Below are positions 35,577 to 45,798 of a DNA stretch of 64,000 nt, piece after piece (the first letter of the stretch is position 1; every line of letters begins with the position of its first letter). The position numbers and the translations under genes are program-made. Source of the DNA: CAIWHR01 sp963843595 (lineage in GTDB: Bacteria; Pseudomonadota; Gammaproteobacteria; Burkholderiales; Casimicrobiaceae); NCBI GenBank assembly GCA_963843595.1, contig CAWJLG010000008.1, positions 310,001 to 374,000 of the forward strand, given 5' to 3'. Under the pieces are notes generated by a model. The model had not been told where the DNA came from, made no database searches, and saw nothing but the letters and a program-made list of their open reading frames with translations.

Positions 35577-36050
35577 ATGGACCTGCGCAAGCTCAAGACC
35601 CTCATCGAGCTCGTCGAGAGTTCGGGTATCGCCGAGCTCGAGATCCAGGAGGGCGAAGAACGCGTGCGAATCACCCGCGCCACCGCCCCCGGACCGCAGA
35701 CGGTCATGGTCCCGGCGCCCGCGAGTGTCCACACCGTGCCCGGCACGACGGCGGTCGCAGCCACGCCCGCCTCGGCGGGTCCGGCTGAGGCTCCTGCGGC
35801 ACCCGCCGAGCCGGAGGGGCACGTCGTGAAGAGCCCGATGGTCGGGACGTTCTATCGTTCCGCCTCGCCTGGCAACAAGCCGTTCGTCGAGGTCGGCGAC
35901 ACGGTCCAGGCGGGCGATCCGCTCTGCATCATCGAAGCGATGAAGTTGATGAACGAGATCGAGACCGACAAGTCCGGCACGGTGAAGCAGATCCTCGTCG
36001 AGAACGGCCAGCCCGTCGAGTTCGGGCAACCCTTGATCGTGATCGGCTGA
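35577..36050 (+). CDS. accB: Acetyl-CoA carboxylase biotin carboxyl carrier protein
   Basis: A 157-residue carrier protein. N-terminal MDLRKLKTLIELVESSGIAE, an Ala/Pro linker (about 60-80), and the biotinyl domain with Lys123 in EAMKLMNEIE. It carries CO2 from AccC to the transferase for malonyl-CoA synthesis. accC follows directly. Confidence 0.96.
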   Translation: MDLRKLKTLIELVESSGIAELEIQEGEERVRITRATAPGPQTVMVPAPASVHTVPGTTAVAATPASAGPAEAPAAPAEPEGHVVKSPMVGTFYRSASPGNKPFVEVGDTVQAGDPLCIIEAMKLMNEIETDKSGTVKQILVENGQPVEFGQPLIVIG

Positions 36051-36105
36051 TCCCTTGGCGCTGCGCTCGCCGTCGTCCGCGGTCGTCCCGAAGAATCCGG
36101 ATCAG

Positions 36106-37461
36106 TTGTTCGGCAAGATCCTGATCGCCAATCGCGGCGAGATCGCGCTGCGCGTGCAGCGCGCATGCCGTGAACTCGGCATCCGGACGGTCGTCGTTCA
36201 CTCGGAGGCGGACCGGGAGGCGAAGTACGTGCGCCTTGCCGACGAGTCGGTGTGCATCGGACCGGCAGCCTCGGCGCAGAGCTATCTCAACGTTCCCGCA
36301 ATCATCGCGGCCGCCGAAGTCACCGACGCGCAGGCGATCCATCCCGGGTACGGCTTCCTGTCGGAGAACGCCGATTTCGCGGAGAAGGTGGAACGCTCCG
36401 GATTCGTGTTCATCGGCCCGCGCTCCGACACGATCCGGCTGATGGGCGACAAGGTCAGCGCGAAAGCCGCGATGATCAAGGCGGGCGTGCCCTGCGTGCC
36501 GGGGTCGGAGGGCGCGCTGCCCGACGACCCCAAGGAAGTCGTCAAGATCGCGCGCGCGATCGGCTACCCGGTGATCATCAAGGCATCGGGCGGGGGCGGC
36601 GGCCGCGGCATGCGCGTGGTCCACACCGAGGCGGCGCTGGTATCCGCGGCGGCGCTGACGCGCGCCGAAGCGCAGGCGGCGTTCGGCAATCCGATGGTCT
36701 ACATGGAGAAGTTCCTCGGCAATCCGCGGCACATCGAGATCCAGGTGCTTGCCGACGAACACAAGAACGCGGTGTATCTGTTCGAGCGGGACTGCTCGAT
36801 GCAGCGCCGGCACCAGAAAATCATCGAGGAGGCGCCCGCGCCCGGAATCAGCCAGCGCGCGCTCGTCCGCATCGGCGAGCGCTGCGCCGATGCGTGCCGC
36901 AAGATCAACTATCGCGGTGCCGGAACGTTCGAGTTCCTCTTTCAGGACGACGAATTCTTCTTCATCGAGATGAACACGCGGATACAGGTCGAGCACCCGG
37001 TCACCGAGCTCATCACCGGCATCGACATCGTCCAGGAACAAATCCGCGTCGCTGCGGGCCAGAAGCTTCGCTTCCGCCAGCGCGACGTGGTCCGGCGCGG
37101 CGCCGCGATCGAGTGCCGGATCAATGCCGAGGACCCCTACACGTTTGTCCCGTCGCCGGGGCGCATCACGTCGTGGCATGCGCCCGGAGGTCCCGGCATC
37201 CGCGTCGATTCGCACGTGTACCAGAACTACTTCGTTCCGCCCTACTACGATTCGCTGATCGGCAAGGTGATCGCCTACGGCGACACCCGCGAGCAGGCGA
37301 TCGCCCGGATGCGGGTCGCCCTGTCCGAGATGGTCGTCGAAGGGATCAGGACGAACATCCCGTTGCACCAGGAACTGCTCCTCGACGAGAAGTTCCTGCG
37401 CGGCGGCACGTCGATCCACTACCTGGAAGAAAAGCTCGCCAAGCGCAAGCTGGCGGGCTGA
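36106..37461 (+). CDS. accC: Acetyl-CoA carboxylase biotin carboxylase subunit
   Basis: A 451-residue ATP-grasp enzyme that carboxylates biotin on AccB. FGKILIANRGEIALRV at the N-terminus, glycine-rich loop KASGGGGGRGM, and EMNTRIQVEHPVTE in the active site. The family N-terminus fits TTG at 36106; TTG at 36055, right after the accB stop, would add 17 unsupported residues. It is co-transcribed with accB and prmA. Confidence 0.95.
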   Translation: MFGKILIANRGEIALRVQRACRELGIRTVVVHSEADREAKYVRLADESVCIGPAASAQSYLNVPAIIAAAEVTDAQAIHPGYGFLSENADFAEKVERSGFVFIGPRSDTIRLMGDKVSAKAAMIKAGVPCVPGSEGALPDDPKEVVKIARAIGYPVIIKASGGGGGRGMRVVHTEAALVSAAALTRAEAQAAFGNPMVYMEKFLGNPRHIEIQVLADEHKNAVYLFERDCSMQRRHQKIIEEAPAPGISQRALVRIGERCADACRKINYRGAGTFEFLFQDDEFFFIEMNTRIQVEHPVTELITGIDIVQEQIRVAAGQKLRFRQRDVVRRGAAIECRINAEDPYTFVPSPGRITSWHAPGGPGIRVDSHVYQNYFVPPYYDSLIGKVIAYGDTREQAIARMRVALSEMVVEGIRTNIPLHQELLLDEKFLRGGTSIHYLEEKLAKRKLAG

Positions 37462-37489
37462 TTCCCGCTTCGCGGCAGGGACGGCGGCC

Positions 37490-38398
37490 GTGGCCTACGT
37501 CGCGCTCCGCTTCGACACCGGTGCCGACTCGGCCGACGCGTGGGCCGACGCGATGATGAATTTCGGCGCGCTGTCCGTCGACATCGGCGACCCGTCCGCA
37601 GGTACGGCGGCGGAGACCCCCCTCTACGGCGAGCCCGGCACCCCCGCGGCGACGTGGTGGCCGGTGAGCCGCCTCACCGCGCTGTTCCCGTTGGGTGCCG
37701 ATCCAGGGTCGACCCTCGCCTCTGCGGCTGCCGCCATCGGTGCGGCTGTGCCACCCCACGAAACCTGGGCCGTTCCCGAGCAGGATTGGGTACGTGCGAC
37801 GCAGGCGCAGTTCGCGCCGATCCACGTGGCGGACCGATTGTGGATCGTCCCCTCCTGGTGCGACCCCGTCGATCCGACTGCGGTCAACCTCATTCTCGAC
37901 CCCGGACTTGCATTCGGCACGGGGTCGCACCCGACGACGCGGCTCTGTCTGCGCTGGCTCGCGTGCGAGCTCGCGCCCGGCGAGTCGGTGCTCGACTACG
38001 GCTGCGGATCCGGCATTCTGGCGATCGCGGCCGGTCGCCTCGGCGCCGGTCGCCTCGTCGGTACCGACGTGGACCCGCAGGCAATCGCGGCCAGCGTTGC
38101 CAATGCCGAATCGAATGCGGTGACCGCCACGTTCGTTCTTCCCGACGCGCTCGCCGCCGCCGACCCTCGCCCGTTCGACGTGGTGATCGCCAACATTCTT
38201 GCCAACCCGCTCGTCCTGCTCGCTCCCGCCTTGGCGGCACGCGTCCGGGTGGGTGGGCGCGTCGTGCTCTCCGGGATTCTGCCGCCGCAAGCCGGCGAGG
38301 TCATCGCGGCGTATGCCCGTTGGTTTAATATGGACGTTTGGCAAGAGGATGAGGGCTGGGTTGCGCTGTGCGGCGTGCGCCGCGATGCGTTGCGCTGA
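37490..38398 (+). CDS. prmA: Ribosomal protein L11 methyltransferase PrmA
   Basis: A 302-residue SAM-dependent enzyme that methylates ribosomal protein L11. The N-terminal substrate domain (VPEQDWVRATQAQFAPI) is followed by PGLAFGTGSHPTTRLCL, SAM site VLDYGCGSGILAIAAGRLGA, and VVIANILANPLVLL. The GTG at 37490 gives the usual length. It lies in the conserved accB-accC-prmA-DUF3426 chain. Confidence 0.94.
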   Translation: MAYVALRFDTGADSADAWADAMMNFGALSVDIGDPSAGTAAETPLYGEPGTPAATWWPVSRLTALFPLGADPGSTLASAAAAIGAAVPPHETWAVPEQDWVRATQAQFAPIHVADRLWIVPSWCDPVDPTAVNLILDPGLAFGTGSHPTTRLCLRWLACELAPGESVLDYGCGSGILAIAAGRLGAGRLVGTDVDPQAIAASVANAESNAVTATFVLPDALAAADPRPFDVVIANILANPLVLLAPALAARVRVGGRVVLSGILPPQAGEVIAAYARWFNMDVWQEDEGWVALCGVRRDALR

Positions 38399-38434
38399 CC
38401 GGCGCCCGTTGCCGCTGTCCCCTACCGCTGCGCA

Positions 38435-39316
38435 GTGACTGACGCGCTGTCCGCGATGCCCCAGGAAAAGTACACCCGCTGCCCCGGTTGCCGGACGATC
38501 TTTCGGGTGACCTCGGCGCAACTCGCCATGCGCGCCGGGCAGGTTCGTTGCGGGCACTGCAAGACCGTGTTCGACGGCAATGCGCACCTGATCTCGCTCG
38601 CCCCGTCGCCGCGCGTCCAGGCCAACGAAGACTATGACGAATTGGCGCACGGTCCGGCGACCGTGACATTGCGCGACGCCCATGCGCTCGAGCCTCCGAA
38701 TCGCGATGACGCGCCCGGGGAAGTGGCGCGTCGTGATGAAGGGCGGGCCGAATCGGCCACGGGTCACCGCGCGTCCGCGCCCGAGGAAATCGCCTACGAC
38801 GAGCGATTCGCCTGGGAAAAGCGGAAGAAAACGCGGCGCGGCACGGGCATCCTATATACGGTCGCGGTACCCGTGCTCGTCGTGCTTTTCGTTGGCCAGG
38901 TGGTATTTCATTTTCGCGATGCCGTTGCCGCGCGCTGGCCGGGCACCAAGCCGGCGCTTACCGCGATGTGTGCGCTCGCCGGATGCGCGATCCGCCCGCT
39001 GCACGAAATCGGAGGGCTTGCGATCGACGCCTCGGACCTTCAGGCGGATGCGGCGCACAAGGGGCTTCTGATCCTGTCGGCGACCTTGCGCAATCGAACC
39101 GCATGGCCGGTTGCGTATCCGCATCTCGAACTCACGCTCACCGATGCGGCCGACCAGACCGTCGTGCGCCGCGCGCTCGCGCCCGCGGATTACGTGACCG
39201 GCGCGGCGGACGTGGGCGCCGGCATTCCGGGGAACAGCGATGTGGCAGTACGACTGTTCATCGATGCCAGTGCGACCACGCAGGCAGGGTATCGACTTTA
39301 TCTCTTCTACCCCTGA
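38435..39316 (+). CDS. DUF3426 zinc-ribbon membrane protein
   Basis: A 293-residue protein with an N-terminal MJ0042-type zinc ribbon (RCPGCRTIF ... RCGHCKTVF), a long disordered acidic linker, one membrane helix near 145-165 (VPVLVVLFVGQVVFHF), and a C-terminal DUF3426 domain outside the membrane. The family follows prmA in betaproteobacteria; its function is unknown. Starts at GTG 38435 or ATG 38456 are both possible. Confidence 0.88.
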   Translation: MTDALSAMPQEKYTRCPGCRTIFRVTSAQLAMRAGQVRCGHCKTVFDGNAHLISLAPSPRVQANEDYDELAHGPATVTLRDAHALEPPNRDDAPGEVARRDEGRAESATGHRASAPEEIAYDERFAWEKRKKTRRGTGILYTVAVPVLVVLFVGQVVFHFRDAVAARWPGTKPALTAMCALAGCAIRPLHEIGGLAIDASDLQADAAHKGLLILSATLRNRTAWPVAYPHLELTLTDAADQTVVRRALAPADYVTGAADVGAGIPGNSDVAVRLFIDASATTQAGYRLYLFYP

Positions 39317-39353
39317 TCGAATTCTGTGGCCAGCAGAGGCGGCCGACGTGCGC

Positions 39354-39368
39354 GCACCTTTGTGGTGC
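39354..39368. promoter_or_regulatory. NtrC-binding site, perfect dyad
   Basis: GCACC-TTTGT-GGTGC matches the NtrC consensus GCACY-N5-RGTGC exactly, with flanking GC/GC extending the dyad. It lies about 280 bases upstream of the sigma-54 promoter of glnA, a usual distance for an enhancer. The gene for NtrC is 3.7 kb downstream. Confidence 0.75.
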
Positions 39369-39555
39369 GCTCGGCGCGAGGGAGCCATGACTATGCATCC
39401 CTTTGAAATCAATAAATTAGAATCAAATGGAAACGCGGATCCGTCAACTTGTCGCGCGCGATCCGTTTGGATGGGGATTCGATGACGCATCGCAACAGCC
39501 GTTGGCCGAATCGGAGAGCGCGTTTGCACCAGCGCGAGGCGCCCCTTCGCCCGTC

Positions 39556-39572
39556 TGCACCAAGGCGGCGCA
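39556..39572. promoter_or_regulatory. Probable second NtrC site
   Basis: TGCACC-AAGGC-GGCGCA has one mismatch to the NtrC dyad (C for T in the right arm). It is about 75 bases upstream of the -24 element. A third, off-spacing dyad (GCACC and GGTGC with a nine-base gap) follows at 39570-39588. Confidence 0.5.
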
Positions 39573-39644
39573 CCCTGTGTTCCGGTGCGGCTGCTGGCTG
39601 TGCATCGAGGCCTGTGCAAAAGGATTTTTCGGCCGATTTTCGTA

Positions 39645-39660
39645 TGGCATAGTTCTAGCT
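39645..39660 (+). promoter_or_regulatory. Sigma-54 promoter of glnA
   Basis: TGGCATAGTTCTAGCT has the invariant GG-N10-GC spacing of -24/-12 promoters, with TGGCA intact and one mismatch in the -12 (TAGC for TTGC). It lies 66 bases upstream of the glnA start, leaving a short leader with a CAGGAG ribosome site. NtrC sites upstream support it. Confidence 0.72.
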
Positions 39661-39725
39661 TTTGTGGTGTCGCCTTTTTTGCAGTGCATCGTACGCTTTC
39701 AGGACGCTTTTCTCAGGAGATTTCA

Positions 39726-41138
39726 ATGACTACCCCCGCCGACGTGCTCAAGATGCTCAAGGACAAGGAGGTGAAGTTCGTCGACCTCCGTTTCACCGAC
39801 ACCCGCGGCAAGGAGCAGCACGTCTCGGTTCCGACCAAGCAGTTCGACATGAGCAAGTTCGAGGCGGGGCACGCGTTCGACGGCTCGTCGATCGCCGGCT
39901 GGAAGGGCATCCAGGCGTCGGACATGCTGCTGATGCCCGACCCGGGTTCGGCCTACATCGATCCGTTCATGGACGAGACGACGCTCAACATCACCTGTGA
40001 CGTGGTCGAGCCGTCCGACGGCAAAGGGTACGAACGCGATCCGCGATCGCTCGCCAAGCGCGCCGAGGCGTATCTCAAGGCCTCCGGTATCGGCGACGTC
40101 GCCTACTTCGGGCCGGAGCCCGAGTTCTTCGTCTTCGACGCCGTCGAGTGGTCGTCCGACATGTCGGGCAGCTACTGCAAGGTGTTTTCGAGCGAAGCCG
40201 CGTGGTCGACCGCCGAGAAGTTCGAAGGCGGCAACATGGGCCACCGTCCGACCGTCAAGGGCGGCTACTTCCCGGTCCCGCCGGTCGATTCGCTGCAGGA
40301 CATCCGCTCGGCGATGTGTCTGGCGCTCGAGCAGATGGGCGTCGAGGTCGAGGTGCACCACCACGAAGTCGCCAACGCCGGTCAGTGCGAGATCGGCACC
40401 AAATTCGCGCCGCTCGTGCAGCGCGCCGACTGGCTGCTGCGGCTCAAGTACGCGGTCCACAACACCGCGCACGCCTACGGCAAGACGGCGACGTTCATGC
40501 CGAAACCGATCGTGGGCGACAACGGCTCCGGCATGCACGTGCACCAGTCGGTATGGAAGGACGGCAAGAACCTCTTTGCCGGTGATGGCTATGCCGGTCT
40601 GTCGGAGACCGCGCTCTACTACATCGGCGGCATCATCAAGCACGCGAAGTCACTGAACGCGATCACCAACCCGGGGACCAACTCCTACAAGCGGCTCGTC
40701 CCCGGGTTCGAGGCGCCGATCAACCTCGCCTACTCGGCGCGCAATCGCTCGGCGGCGATTCGCATTCCGTACGTGCCCAACCCGAAGGGCCGCCGCATCG
40801 AGGTGCGTTTCCCGGATCCGACGGCCAACCCGTACCTCGCGTTCGCCGCCATGCTGATGGCGGGCATCGACGGCATCCAGAACAAGATTCACCCGGGTGA
40901 CCCGATGGACAAGAACCTCTACGATCTCGAGCCCGAGGAGGCAGCGAAGGTGCCGCATCCGTGTGCATCGCTCGACGAGGCGCTGTCGCATCTCGACAAG
41001 GACCGCGATTTCCTCACTCGCGGCGGCGTGTTCACCAACGACATGCTCGACGCGTACATCGATCTCAAGATGGAGGAGGTCACGCGCTTCCGCATGACCA
41101 CGCATCCGATCGAGTACGACATGTACTACAGCCTGTAA
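39726..41138 (+). CDS. glnA: Glutamine synthetase type I
   Basis: A 470-residue GSI enzyme, ammonium assimilation. FVDLRFTDTRGKEQH at the N-terminus, EFFVFDAVEW, ATFMPKPIVGDNGSGMH, and the adenylylation Tyr399 in KNLYDLEPEEA, so activity should be controlled by GlnE. The ATG at 39726 has GGAG upstream; a longer in-frame opening reads into the promoter. A sigma-54 promoter and NtrC sites lie upstream and a terminator follows. Confidence 0.97.
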   Translation: MTTPADVLKMLKDKEVKFVDLRFTDTRGKEQHVSVPTKQFDMSKFEAGHAFDGSSIAGWKGIQASDMLLMPDPGSAYIDPFMDETTLNITCDVVEPSDGKGYERDPRSLAKRAEAYLKASGIGDVAYFGPEPEFFVFDAVEWSSDMSGSYCKVFSSEAAWSTAEKFEGGNMGHRPTVKGGYFPVPPVDSLQDIRSAMCLALEQMGVEVEVHHHEVANAGQCEIGTKFAPLVQRADWLLRLKYAVHNTAHAYGKTATFMPKPIVGDNGSGMHVHQSVWKDGKNLFAGDGYAGLSETALYYIGGIIKHAKSLNAITNPGTNSYKRLVPGFEAPINLAYSARNRSAAIRIPYVPNPKGRRIEVRFPDPTANPYLAFAAMLMAGIDGIQNKIHPGDPMDKNLYDLEPEEAAKVPHPCASLDEALSHLDKDRDFLTRGGVFTNDMLDAYIDLKMEEVTRFRMTTHPIEYDMYYSL

Positions 41139-41180
41139 ACCGGCGCCACGCGCTGCGCGCTTGCAGGGCATGGGGAGGGA

Positions 41181-41208
41181 GGGGCGGACCCGCAAGGTTC
41201 GCCCCTTT
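41181..41208 (+). terminator. Rho-independent terminator after glnA
   Basis: GGGGCGGACC (41181-41190) pairs with GGTTCGCCCC (41196-41205) around a CGCAA loop, a 10-base stem with one G-U pair, followed by TTTCGCTT. It ends the glnA transcript before the next gene. Confidence 0.75.
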
Positions 41209-41254
41209 CGCTTGGTTCGCCTTCCGGCGCATTTCCCCTTACACTCGACTCCAG

Positions 41255-41820
41255 ATGCCGCCCGCTTCCTGTTCTCGTGCCAGTTCCCGGTGCACGCGCG
41301 CCCTGCGCTGGTGCCTGATCGCGGGTGTCGCGACGATCGCGGCCGCGCTGACCGGTGGCGAAGCCCTCGGCGTGACGCTTGCAGAAAAGGCGCGCGAGTC
41401 CGGCTGCGTGAACAAGCCCGAGGTGGTCGACGGGACGATGTATCGTTGTCTCACGAAGTCGGGCGTCTCGTCCTATTTCAACGTGCCGGGTGCGGCGCCG
41501 GCGCCGGCCCTGCGGGGAACGCGTCGGGCCGGTCGAGTGCGTCGACGCCGACTCCGGCCGGGTTTCCGCGCATCGACACCGCAACGCAGAAAGGTCGCGA
41601 CGACGTGCGGCGCAAGGTCCTTTCCGACGAGCTCGCCGCAGAGGAAAAGCTCCTGGCGGACGCGCGGACGACCTATGCCGACGGCGCGCCAGTTCCGCTG
41701 CCCGAGGAGCGCTCCAGCGCGGAGAAGTATCGCGAGCGTATCGCGCGTCTGCGCCAGGCGGTCAACGTGCACGAAAAGAACGTCGAGGCGCTGAAGAAGG
41801 AACTGCAGTCGGTGAAGTGA
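41255..41820 (+). CDS. DUF4124-containing exported protein, one apparent frameshift
   Basis: The first half starts at ATG 41255 with a signal peptide, and then has GCVNKPEVVDGTMYRCLTKS, a Cys-bearing DUF4124-like segment. Near 41490-41520 the coding pattern jumps by one base, to a Lys/Glu-rich helix (RKVLSDELAAEEKLLADAR, then NVHEKNVEALKKELQSVK) and stop at 41820. One missing base in the GCC-rich stretch would rejoin the halves. Such a gene commonly lies between glnA and ntrB. The function is unknown. Confidence 0.65.
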
Positions 41821-42010
41821 CGCCCGCTTGGCAGCGCTGGCCGCAGCCGGGCGAAGCACCACCGACGTCCGCGATTCACTTGGTTGACCCGACCGCCGCC
41901 GGCAGTCCGCGCGAGGCTCGCGCGGGAAGACGCTCCGGCGCAGATATTGCTAAAGACTGGGGGTCGCCCTTCCCGCAACGTGCTCGGGACATCCCGCACC
42001 CACTCGCATC

Positions 42011-43111
42011 GTGAAACTCGGCTTTCTTCCGTCCTTCACCGGCGCCGACACGAAGGGCGCCTACGCAGGTCTCGAGCTCCTTGCCGCCGCAGTCCTGCTT
42101 CTGGACCGGGAGCTGCGGGTCGCGTACGCAAACCCGGCCGCGGAAAACCTCTTCGAGCTTTCCAAAAAGCAGCTGATCGGCCACTTCGCGAGCGCTGTCT
42201 TCGCCGATCCGGCCGAACTTCTCGCCGCGATCGACAAGGCGGTGGGCAGCGGCGCGTCGTACACCGAGCAGGAGCTCGAACTCGGGGTCATCGGCAAGCC
42301 GAGGCTGCACCTCACGTGCACCGTATCGCCCGTCGATGTTGCCGAGGGCGCGCTCCTGCTCGAATTCCGGCACATCGACCAGCAGTTGAAGATCGCGCGC
42401 GAGGAACGCCTGCTCGAGCAGCAGCAGGCCAATCGAGAGCTCATCCGCAGCCTCGCGCACGAGATCAAGAACCCGCTCGGCGGCATCCGCGGCGCGGCAC
42501 AGCTGCTCGAGCGCGAGCTCGATCGCGCACCGCTGATCGAGTACACGCAGGTGATCATCGGCGAAGCCGACCGACTGCAGTCGCTCGTCAACCGGTTGCT
42601 GACGCCGCACCGGCTGCCGACGTACCGGCGCACCAACATCCACGAAATTCTCGTTCGGGTGAAGGGTGTGGTGCAGGCCGAATTTCCACAAGTCGCGATT
42701 CTCACCGACTTTGACATCAGCCTGCCCGAGTTCGACGCCGATGCCGAGCAGTTGACGCAGGCGGTGCTCAACATCGTGCGCAATGCGGCCCAGGCGCTCG
42801 CCGGGACGACGAAGGACCCGCAGATCCGGCTGACCACCCGCGTCGCCCGCTACGTGACGCTGGCGAAGAAGCGCCATCGCCTCGCCATCGCGGTGTCGAT
42901 CGCCGACAACGGCCCCGGCATTCCCGCGGAGATCCGCGACCGGATCTTCTACCCGCTCGTCTCGGGCCGCGAAGGCGGCACCGGACTGGGCCTTACGCTG
43001 GCACAGACCTTCGTCGCCCAGCACAACGGGACGATCGAGTGCGAAAGCGAGCCGGGGCGCACCGTGTTCACGATCCTTCTCCCGCTCGAATCGGCCCGTG
43101 CGGGCGGATAA
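42011..43111 (+). CDS. glnL: Nitrogen regulation sensor kinase NtrB (GlnL)
   Basis: A 366-residue cytoplasmic histidine kinase/phosphatase that adjusts NtrC phosphorylation under PII control. PAS domain about 20-130 (AYANPAAENLFELSKK), phospho-acceptor His in LIRSLAHEIKNPLGG, and ATPase boxes NIVRNAAQAL, ADNGPGIP and GGTGLGLTLA. The start is GTG 42011. It lies 15 bases before ntrC, in the same operon. Confidence 0.94.
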   Translation: MKLGFLPSFTGADTKGAYAGLELLAAAVLLLDRELRVAYANPAAENLFELSKKQLIGHFASAVFADPAELLAAIDKAVGSGASYTEQELELGVIGKPRLHLTCTVSPVDVAEGALLLEFRHIDQQLKIAREERLLEQQQANRELIRSLAHEIKNPLGGIRGAAQLLERELDRAPLIEYTQVIIGEADRLQSLVNRLLTPHRLPTYRRTNIHEILVRVKGVVQAEFPQVAILTDFDISLPEFDADAEQLTQAVLNIVRNAAQALAGTTKDPQIRLTTRVARYVTLAKKRHRLAIAVSIADNGPGIPAEIRDRIFYPLVSGREGGTGLGLTLAQTFVAQHNGTIECESEPGRTVFTILLPLESARAGG

Positions 43112-43126
43112 TCCGGAGACGAGAGG

Positions 43127-44587
<1,461 letters not shown>

Positions 44588-44609
44588 TCCTCCCGCGACG
44601 CCGGCAGCC

Positions 44610-45756
44610 CTAGCGCAGCGGCTGCGCGAGCGGTGCGTGCTGCATGCGCTCGACCATCTCCTCGATCACGACATCGGGCCGCTCGCGCTCGATCAATGCG
44701 GGATCGAGCGCGTGGTCCGAGACGTAGACCACGCGGCGAAAGTTTTCCGAGAGCAGCGGCATCAGCGAAATGGCCATCGAATCGCGGTAGACGATTGCCG
44801 AGGGCAACCCCGGCGTAGCGCAGGCCCACTCCTCGCGCGCGGCATCCGTGGCGCCGTCGGTACGCTGCGCGCAGCGGCGCCCCTGGTTTGCCAGCACCTT
44901 GGCGAGCGGCGCCACGTCGTCCTCGCGGAACCATTTCGGCACCCCGATCATCTGGGCGAGGTCCCCGCTGTAGTAGTCGACGCCGGGCGAGTACGGCGGC
45001 ATCGCCGCCGGCGCGCCCGGGTAGGAAGGAACGCGTGGCTTGAGTGCGGCAGAAAGGGCGTCGTAGGCGGTGGCGGCGCCCTGGAGGTTCCAGTGGGAGT
45101 CCGACAGAAAGTACTGGCGCCCACGCGCCTTCGCCGCAACGAGTGCAGGGCGCACGTCGAGGACGAGCCACTTCGGGATACGCGGCAAGCGCTGCATACA
45201 GCCGGTCGAGGCGCGTTTCGCGCGCCCGGACGATCCACGCGGGCAGATGCTCGGGATAGATCGTCGCCTTGTCGGGAGCAATCAGGGCGACGTAGGCGAT
45301 GCCGCGCGCGGCGAGCCAGTCGTGGCGGCGCTTGATCTCGGCGGCGACGGCCCGCCCCTCGTCCGCCGGATACGGTGCGATGCCGCGGAAGTCGCGGTCG
45401 ATGGACTTGCCGTCCTCGCCGAGGAAGAAGAGCCAGCCGTCGCGTCCGATCAGCACGTTGGGCACCGGCGAGACGCGAAACACGACCGCGTGCGCGAAAT
45501 GATGCAGCCGGTTCAAACCGTCCCGCCCACCGAATCGATCGGCAAATGCGCGCTCGAAAGCGGCGGTCCACGCGCGCAGCGCCGCCACCGAGCCGGGCGG
45601 CGCCGGCCACGGTGCGGTCGCGCGATTCTCGAAGGTCAGCGACGCGGCCCCGCGCTTGACGATCGCACCGCCGAGCCCCGTTGCGAGCAGGATGGCGAAC
45701 AGCACGATCGCGAGACGATCGCGTCGCGGATGCGTGTCCGGCGCCGGCGGCGGCAC
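44610..45756 (-). CDS. AlgX/AlgJ-like SGNH O-acetyltransferase, one apparent frameshift
   Basis: An N-terminal membrane anchor (about 15-35) leads to a periplasmic SGNH-like domain with LIGRDGWLFFLGEDGKSIDR and PDKATIYPEHLP. At about 45168 the coding pattern moves one base (an extra G in GTGGCTC would do it), continuing with WLVLDVRPALVAAKARG, FLSDSHWNLQGAATAY (Asp-x-His region) and YRDSMAISLMPLL, where the catalytic Ser should be. AlgX/AlgJ proteins transfer acetyl groups to exported polysaccharide. It is paired with an MBOAT gene, its usual partner. The target polymer is unknown. Confidence 0.75.
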
Positions 45757-45798
45757 TGAGGCGGATGCGGAACGGCGAGACTCACGGACATGGCGGCA

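Noticed and set aside
39400..39425. Sigma-70 promoter for glnA with TAGAAT at 39418
   Set aside because: No -35 at proper spacing; the sigma-54 elements nearer the gene are better supported. It could still be a weak second promoter.
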